Source: Yunchengibacter salinarum (GTDB lineage: Bacteria; Pseudomonadota; Alphaproteobacteria; Sphingomonadales; Kordiimonadaceae). Taken from it: a stretch of 64,000 nt of DNA. Below, piece after piece: positions 59,866-64,000 of the stretch. The notes under the pieces are model-generated. The model had not been told where the DNA came from. It did not search any database and worked only from the letters and a program-made list of their open reading frames with translations. The position numbers were made by a program, and so were the translations under genes. Position 1 is the stretch's first letter; each line of letters begins with the position of its first letter. The stretch is taken from assembly GCF_037658235.1 (NCBI RefSeq), contig NZ_JBBJLN010000005.1, forward strand, positions 1 through 64,000, read 5' to 3'.

Positions 59866-61332
59866 GTGCCCAATCGCACCATTATCCGCCGCGAACGCAA
59901 GACCCGGATCGTTGCCACGCTCGGCCCGGCCAGCAGCAGCCGCGAACAGATCCGCACCCTGTTTCTGACCGGCGTGGACGTGTTCCGCCTGAACATGAGC
60001 CATGGCGACCACAAGGACAAGCAGGCGCTGGTGGATACCATCCGCGACGTGGAAGCGGAACTGGGCCGCCCCATTGCCATCCTGGCCGACCTTCAGGGGC
60101 CGAAGCTCAGGATCGGCACCTTTGCGGACGGGCCGGTCACGCTGGAAGAGGGCGCCAGCTTCCAACTGGACCTGGAAGACACACCCGGCGACGCCACCCG
60201 CGCGCCCCTGCCCCACAAGGAAATCTTCGACGCGCTGGACAAGGGCACGCACATCCTGCTGGATGACGGCAAGATCAAGCTTCGGGTGGACAAGGTGCAG
60301 GCGGGCAAGGCCAATTGCACGGTGATGGTGGGCGGCCCGCTATCCGACCGCAAGGGCGTGAACGTGCCCAATGCCGTGCTGCCGCTGGCGGCGCTGACGG
60401 AAAAGGACCGGCGGGACCTGTCCTTCGCGCTGAAAGTGGGCGCGGACTGGATCGCGCTTTCCTTCGTACAGCGCAGCGACGACGTGGCCGAGGCCAAGAA
60501 ACTGGTGGCCGGAAAGGCCGCCGTGATGGCCAAGATCGAAAAACCCGCCGCGGTGGACAGCCTTGAGGAAATCATCGAACTGGCGGACGGCGTGATGGTG
60601 GCCCGCGGCGACCTGGGCGTGGAAGAACCGCTGGAAAAAGTGCCCGGCATCCAGAAGCGGATCATTCGTCTGGCCCGCGAGGAAGGCAAGCCCGTGGTGG
60701 TGGCCACCCAGATGCTGGAAAGCATGATCACCGCCCCCGTTCCCACCCGCGCCGAAGTGTCGGATGTGGCCACCGCCGTGATGGACGGCGCGGATGCCGT
60801 GATGCTGTCCGCCGAATCCGCCGTCGGCAGCTATTCCCGCGAGGCAGTGGAAGTGATGGACAGGGTCGCCCGTCAGATTGAAGGCGAACCCGGCTATTAC
60901 GAACAGGTGGACATTCAAAGCGCCAGCCCGAACCCCACGGCGGAAGACGCCATCACCCAGGCGGCCCGGCAGGTATCCGGCACGGTGGGGGCGCGCGCCA
61001 TCGTCACCTTCACATCCAGCGGCGCCACGGCCCTGCGCGCCGCGCGGGAGCGCCCGGCGGCGCCGATTCTGGTCCTCACCCCAAGCAACAAGGTGGCCCG
61101 CCGCATGGCGGTGGTGTGGGGCTGTCACACGGTGAAAACGCGGGATGTGTCCACCTTTGAGGAAATGGTGGGCAAGTCCCGGCGCATGGCGCTTCGCCAG
61201 GGCCTTGCCAAGGGCGGGCAGCGCATCGTGGTTACCGCCGGGGTTCCCTTCGGCACGCCCGGCGCCACCAATGTGCTGCATATCGCCTGGATCAGCGGCA
61301 AGGAACTGAAAGGCTATGAAGACGGCGAATAA
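59866..61332 (+). CDS. pyk: Pyruvate kinase
   Basis: Glycolytic enzyme making pyruvate and ATP from phosphoenolpyruvate. The 488-residue protein has A-T-L-G-P-A-S-S-S, D-L-Q-G-P-K-L-R-I-G, the catalytic-lysine region M-A-K-I-E-K-P, and V-A-R-G-D-L-G-V-E. The C-terminal regulatory-type domain is complete. The start is GTG, with AGGAG upstream. Confidence 0.97.
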   Translation: MPNRTIIRRERKTRIVATLGPASSSREQIRTLFLTGVDVFRLNMSHGDHKDKQALVDTIRDVEAELGRPIAILADLQGPKLRIGTFADGPVTLEEGASFQLDLEDTPGDATRAPLPHKEIFDALDKGTHILLDDGKIKLRVDKVQAGKANCTVMVGGPLSDRKGVNVPNAVLPLAALTEKDRRDLSFALKVGADWIALSFVQRSDDVAEAKKLVAGKAAVMAKIEKPAAVDSLEEIIELADGVMVARGDLGVEEPLEKVPGIQKRIIRLAREEGKPVVVATQMLESMITAPVPTRAEVSDVATAVMDGADAVMLSAESAVGSYSREAVEVMDRVARQIEGEPGYYEQVDIQSASPNPTAEDAITQAARQVSGTVGARAIVTFTSSGATALRAARERPAAPILVLTPSNKVARRMAVVWGCHTVKTRDVSTFEEMVGKSRRMALRQGLAKGGQRIVVTAGVPFGTPGATNVLHIAWISGKELKGYEDGE

Positions 61333-61415
61333 ACCGCCGAACGGCGCCCCACGGCGGCGTCGCGTCAACGGCGCCCCCAGTCCCACAGTGACGGCGCGTC
61401 AGCGACCCCGTTGCG

Positions 61416-62030
61416 TCAGCGGCGCGGGGCGGGCAGGCCGTGGGCTTCCAGCGCCCTGTGCAGCCCGTCCGGGCTTTCGAACAGATGTGCCCGAAAGCCC
61501 AGCGCCTCGGCGGCGGCTATATTGTCCGCCCGGTCATCCACAAACAATGTGTGCTCCGGCGTAAGCCGGAAACGTGTCACGGCGCGGTGATAAATGGCGG
61601 GGTCCGGTTTCACCAGCCCTTCCTCGCCAGAGACCACGACCCCGTCGAACAATCGGGCAAAGGCGAATGACTGCCGGAATGGCGGCCACTTCTCGGCGGA
61701 AAAATTGGTCAGGGCATAGCTGGGCACGCCAGCCGCTTTCAGCGACTCCAGTGCCGCCACGCTGCCGGGGATCGGGCCGCGAATGGTCTCGTCCCAGCGG
61801 CTGTCAAAGGCGCGGATCAGATCGCCATGATCGGGATAGGCGCGCACCCGCTCGGCAATGGACTCGGCAAAGGGCCTGCCCGCATCATGGGCGGTGTGCC
61901 AGTCCAGCGTGACCACCTCGGACAGAAACCAGTCCAACTCGGCGGGGTCATCGATCAGCTTTTCATAAAGAAAACGCGGCGACCAGTGCACGAACACATT
62001 GCCGATATCGAACAGAACCGCCTGAACCAT
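61416..62030 (-). CDS. HAD-superfamily phosphatase
   Basis: A 204-residue hydrolase. Motifs: V-L-F-D-I-G-N-V (motif I, with D at the nucleophile and a G in place of the usual second Asp position), T-N-F-S in motif II, K-P-D-P in motif III, and F-V-D-D-R-A-D-N in motif IV. It is HAD-IA type like YihX/haloacid dehalogenase relatives. The second Asp of motif I is G, which occurs in the YihX-type subgroup (D-I-G-N-V). Substrate unknown. It converges with pyk. Confidence 0.88.
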   Translation of the reverse strand: MVQAVLFDIGNVFVHWSPRFLYEKLIDDPAELDWFLSEVVTLDWHTAHDAGRPFAESIAERVRAYPDHGDLIRAFDSRWDETIRGPIPGSVAALESLKAAGVPSYALTNFSAEKWPPFRQSFAFARLFDGVVVSGEEGLVKPDPAIYHRAVTRFRLTPEHTLFVDDRADNIAAAEALGFRAHLFESPDGLHRALEAHGLPAPRR

Positions 62031-62183
62031 GATGCCTCCAACGGCAAAAACCGCGCATTAACCCCATGCGCGGTTTTAAACATATTCAAAGCCACCCGGA
62101 AAGGCCGATGTGCAAGCCTGGCCCCGGAACCGGCGCTTCATGCTCCGGCCCGGCAAGCCGCCTTAAGTCAGCCCTGAATAGGC

Positions 62184-62309
62184 TCAGCCCTGGCGTGCCT
62201 TAAAGCGTTTCTGGGTCTTGTTGATCACGTAAATGCGCCCCTTGCGGCGAATCACGCGGCAATCGCGGTGGCGATTTTTCAGGGACTTGAGAGAATTCCG
62301 CACTTTCAT
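62184..62309 (-). CDS. rpmJ: 50S ribosomal protein L36
   Basis: A 41-residue basic protein: M-K-V-R-N-S-L-K-S-L-K at the start, C-R-V-I-R-R-K-G-R-I-Y-V-I-N and K-T-Q-K-R-F-K-A-R-Q-G at the end. It has one Cys (D-C-R-V) rather than the zinc-ribbon four, so it is the zinc-free YkgO-type form of L36. It is monocistronic. The reading was made directly from the bases between 62184 and 62309. Confidence 0.95.
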   Translation of the reverse strand: MKVRNSLKSLKNRHRDCRVIRRKGRIYVINKTQKRFKARQG

Positions 62310-62515
62310 CTGTCTATCCTGCACTCTTGATGGTGTTGCCGCGCGCCGGGCGCGCCATGATCACACCGGCAGCGATCGCCCCGGCAATGGGCGCGGAACC
62401 TACTCAGCCGATCCCGCCCTGTCAAGATATGTCTCACGCGCCGGGTCAAACCCAGACGGCACAGGCTCCCGCCGCCGCGCCCGGTCTCGACAATCCACCT
62501 GCACATGTGTATTTA

Positions 62516-62543
62516 TTGACACAAACACTTGCGAACATACACT
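62516..62543 (+). promoter_or_regulatory. Promoter of the hicAB operon
   Basis: TTGACA (62516-62521) and TACACT (62538-62543), 16 bases apart, lie in an AT-rich island in otherwise GC-rich DNA, about 40 bases upstream of hicA. Confidence 0.6.
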
Positions 62544-62549
62544 GGAATA

Positions 62550-62563
62550 TGTATAAATATACA
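62550..62563. promoter_or_regulatory. Palindromic operator candidate of hicAB
   Basis: TGTATA and TATACA are separated by AA, a 14-base inverted repeat between the -10 element and the hicA ATG. HicB-type antitoxins bind such palindromes to repress their own operon; the assignment here is inferred. Confidence 0.55.
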
Positions 62564-62581
62564 CAAATTAGGGGCGCGCCG

Positions 62582-62785
62582 ATGAGTAAAAAGATGCAGC
62601 GGATGTCCAGCCGGGACATCATCCGGCGGCTGCTAAGGGAAGGATGGGAACCAGTCCGGGAGTCGGGCGATCACCACACTTTCAAACACAGCCAAAGGCA
62701 GCAGATCATCACCGTGCCACACCCCAAAAAAGACCTGCCCATCGGCACGCAGCGGGACATTCAAAAAAAAGCGGGATGGCTCTGA
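62582..62785 (+). CDS. hicA: HicA-type mRNA interferase toxin
   Basis: Small toxin of 67 residues with a double-stranded-RNA-binding-like fold. The active-site His lies in G-D-H-H-T-F-K, preceded by R-R-L-L-R-E-G-W-E-P-V-R. V-P-H-P-K-K-D-L-P-I-G-T is the family C-terminal motif. AT-rich promoter and palindrome lie upstream. It is followed by hicB 41 bases downstream. Confidence 0.92.
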   Translation: MSKKMQRMSSRDIIRRLLREGWEPVRESGDHHTFKHSQRQQIITVPHPKKDLPIGTQRDIQKKAGWL

Positions 62786-62826
62786 TCGACCATCAGCCCC
62801 CACGCGAACCGGAAGGAACAAGCACC

Positions 62827-63306
62827 ATGGCCAGCAATTATTACACCGCCCTCGTTCGTCAGGATGACGGCAGCGCCTTTGGTATCAGCTTTGTTGACAT
62901 GGACGGTGCCTTCGCAGCCACGGACGACGAAGACACCGTGATGGACACGGCCATTCGCGCCCTCGCCCAACATGTGGCGGCGATCAAGGCTGAAGATTGG
63001 GCGGTTCCCACCCCCATCGGCACCGCCGCCGCCCGCCAGCGGGACGACGTGCGCGAAGCCCTCGCGGCAGGCGCCTGGTTGATCTCCGTCCCCCTCATTG
63101 ATGGCGGCGCCATGAAAAAACGGGTTCAGCTTGTCATGGAGTCGGACGTGCTGGACACAGTGGACAGCCGCGCCGCCGCCCTTGGCATTACCCGCTCCGC
63201 CTTCATCACCAATGCCGCCCTGAAAGCCGCGCTGGGTGAACTGCCCGGCGCCGCAACACCCGACAACATGGAAGCGGACCCGCCCCTCCGGCGCGAAAAC
63301 GCCTGA
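62827..63306 (+). CDS. hicB: HicB-type antitoxin
   Basis: Antitoxin of 159 residues for HicA. The N-terminal partial RNase-H-like domain has Y-Y-T-A-L-V-R-Q-D-D-G-S-A-F-G-I-S-F-V-D-M. The C-terminal segment (M-K-K-R-V-Q-L-V-M-E then G-I-T-R-S-A-F-I-T) is a ribbon-helix-helix DNA-binding region. ATG 62827 has GGAAGG ten bases upstream; the ATG at 62776 overlapping hicA is an alternative. Confidence 0.9.
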   Translation: MASNYYTALVRQDDGSAFGISFVDMDGAFAATDDEDTVMDTAIRALAQHVAAIKAEDWAVPTPIGTAAARQRDDVREALAAGAWLISVPLIDGGAMKKRVQLVMESDVLDTVDSRAAALGITRSAFITNAALKAALGELPGAATPDNMEADPPLRRENA

Positions 63307-63641
63307 TCGCATTATCACCCATGCGCCCGCGCGCGGGTGTTTCGGGAATCACAGAGTGCGAGGATCACAGGGCGCCGCACCTTACAAAAAAGGAGCGCCT
63401 CCGGTGTCGGCCTGTCAGCCGGGAGGCGCCCCTGTCTAGGCTCCCGCTAGGAAGCGGGGGTGTCCGCTCACGCCTTGGCGTCAGTGTCATTTTTAATACC
63501 ACATTGGGATGGTCTTGTCACGGCCTTAATGGGGCAACAGGACTGACCCGCCCACCATAACCAGCCGGAGCCCCATCTTGACGCCCTCGGCGCCCGGCCC
63601 TAAGCCTTGACCGGATCAGGCCACCAGCGGGGGAGCGCGCC
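63307..63641. other. 335-base intergenic region with three hairpins
   Basis: No coding sequence is convincing. It holds a long inverted repeat (63395-63404 with 63419-63429), a 6-bp hairpin with loop AGGA (63443-63458), and an ACGCC/GGCGT hairpin followed by CAGTGTCATTTTT (63470-63494). Confidence 0.6.
63386..63432 (-). terminator. Terminator-like hairpin in the minus direction
   Basis: Read on the minus strand, GCGCCTCCCGG and CCGGAGGCGC form a stem of about ten pairs followed by TCCTTTTTT. No gene on that strand lies upstream of it in the window. Confidence 0.6.
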
Positions 63642-64000
63642 ATGCAGATCACATCCGCCTTTGACAGCGGCAATATAGAGATCATCCGGGCCAACCGGCC
63701 AGACGACATCCATCTGGCCATCCGCCGGGACAACCGGTCGGATTTTTACCAATGGTTCCATTTCCGCCTCAGCGGCGTGCGGGATACCCCCTGCACCATC
63801 ACCATCGACAATGCGGGCGGGGCCGCTTATCCCGATGGCTGGCGGGATTATGGCGTACCCGTCAGCTATGACAGGCAAAACTGGTGGCGGGTGCCCACCA
63901 GCTTCGACGGGGAGCGGCTGACCTTCAGCCTGACCCCCGCACAGGACACGCTGTGGCTGGCTTATTTCCCGCCCTATTCCATGGAGCGCCATCAGGACCT
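63642..64000 (+). CDS. Peptidase M14-like protein, N-terminal part (3' end outside window)
   Basis: The frame is open from ATG 63642 to the window edge (119 codons). The visible sequence M-Q-I-T-S-A-F-D-S-G-N-I-E, then W-F-H-F-R-L-S-G-V and L-A-Y-F-P-P-Y-S-M-E-R-H, matches the N-terminal domain of cytosolic carboxypeptidase-like M14 proteins (Pepdidase_M14_N). The catalytic zinc domain is beyond the window. GGGGGAG lies upstream. Confidence 0.8.
   Translation, partial: MQITSAFDSGNIEIIRANRPDDIHLAIRRDNRSDFYQWFHFRLSGVRDTPCTITIDNAGGAAYPDGWRDYGVPVSYDRQNWWRVPTSFDGERLTFSLTPAQDTLWLAYFPPYSMERHQD

Noticed and set aside
61333..61415. Possible tRNA or structured RNA in the pyk-HAD gap
   Set aside because: Repeated GCGTCA(A/G)CG words are present but no T-arm or acceptor stem fits a tRNA.

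Overview
The window is high-GC bacterial chromosome. I read it as Alphaproteobacteria, probably a free-living marine or environmental lineage near Rhodospirillales/Kordiimonadales; the rank is inference. The evidence is the set of alphaproteobacterial families and their order: DUF1192 divergent from an MDR quinone oxidoreductase next to a DUF1013 gene; tkt-gap-pgk-fba-thiE divergent from coiled-coil protein-zapA-6S RNA-fau-TIGR00282; yebC-ruvCAB-ybgC-tolQRAB; three-subunit pntAA-pntAB-pntB; N-formylglutamate amidohydrolase-DUF1244-GapR beside pyk; and a cysteine-free L31.

Layout. 1-4.4 kb: the 3' part of an ISL3-type transposase, then GDP-mannose/GDP-fucose genes (fcl and gmd leftward, manC rightward). 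4.4-10.5 kb: a membrane protein, an exporter-type ABC protein, rpmE, an Hsp20 gene and the DUF1192/oxidoreductase/DUF1013 group. 10.6-18.4 kb: a Tat-type sulfatase, two DUF465 genes around ubiX and a TIGR02444 gene, a GGDEF protein, purEK, DoxX, a truncated hemoglobin and thiE. 18.5-27 kb: central carbon genes, then zapA, 6S RNA, fau and a YmdB-type phosphoesterase. 27-34.2 kb: an inverted yebC-ruvCAB-ybgC-tolQRAB block with no pal. 34.4-46 kb: a kelch-type secreted protein, a TRIC channel, a PLP enzyme, a LytS/LytTR-type two-component pair, a DUF6491 protein, an unknown protein, a DUF1295 membrane enzyme, a PAS protein and the proton-translocating transhydrogenase.

46.2-58 kb is the most distinctive part. 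A 2,863-residue RTX/cadherin-repeat protein is followed by a 991-residue kexin-like S8 protein with P-domain and RTX repeats. Both look like type I secretion substrates, but no ABC/HlyD/TolC exporter is in the window. In the S8 protein the usual catalytic Asp motif is replaced by V-E-G, while His, Asn and Ser are kept. Part of the cadherin array consists of two exactly 639-bp higher-order units.

58-64 kb: GapR, DUF1244, N-formylglutamate amidohydrolase, pyk, a HAD phosphatase, the 41-residue rpmJ gene, a HicA/HicB toxin-antitoxin pair with a palindromic operator candidate, a structured 335-bp intergenic region, and the 5' end of a peptidase-M14-like gene cut by the window edge. I found no tRNA, rRNA or CRISPR array. 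All assignments come from reading motifs by eye; no database search was run.
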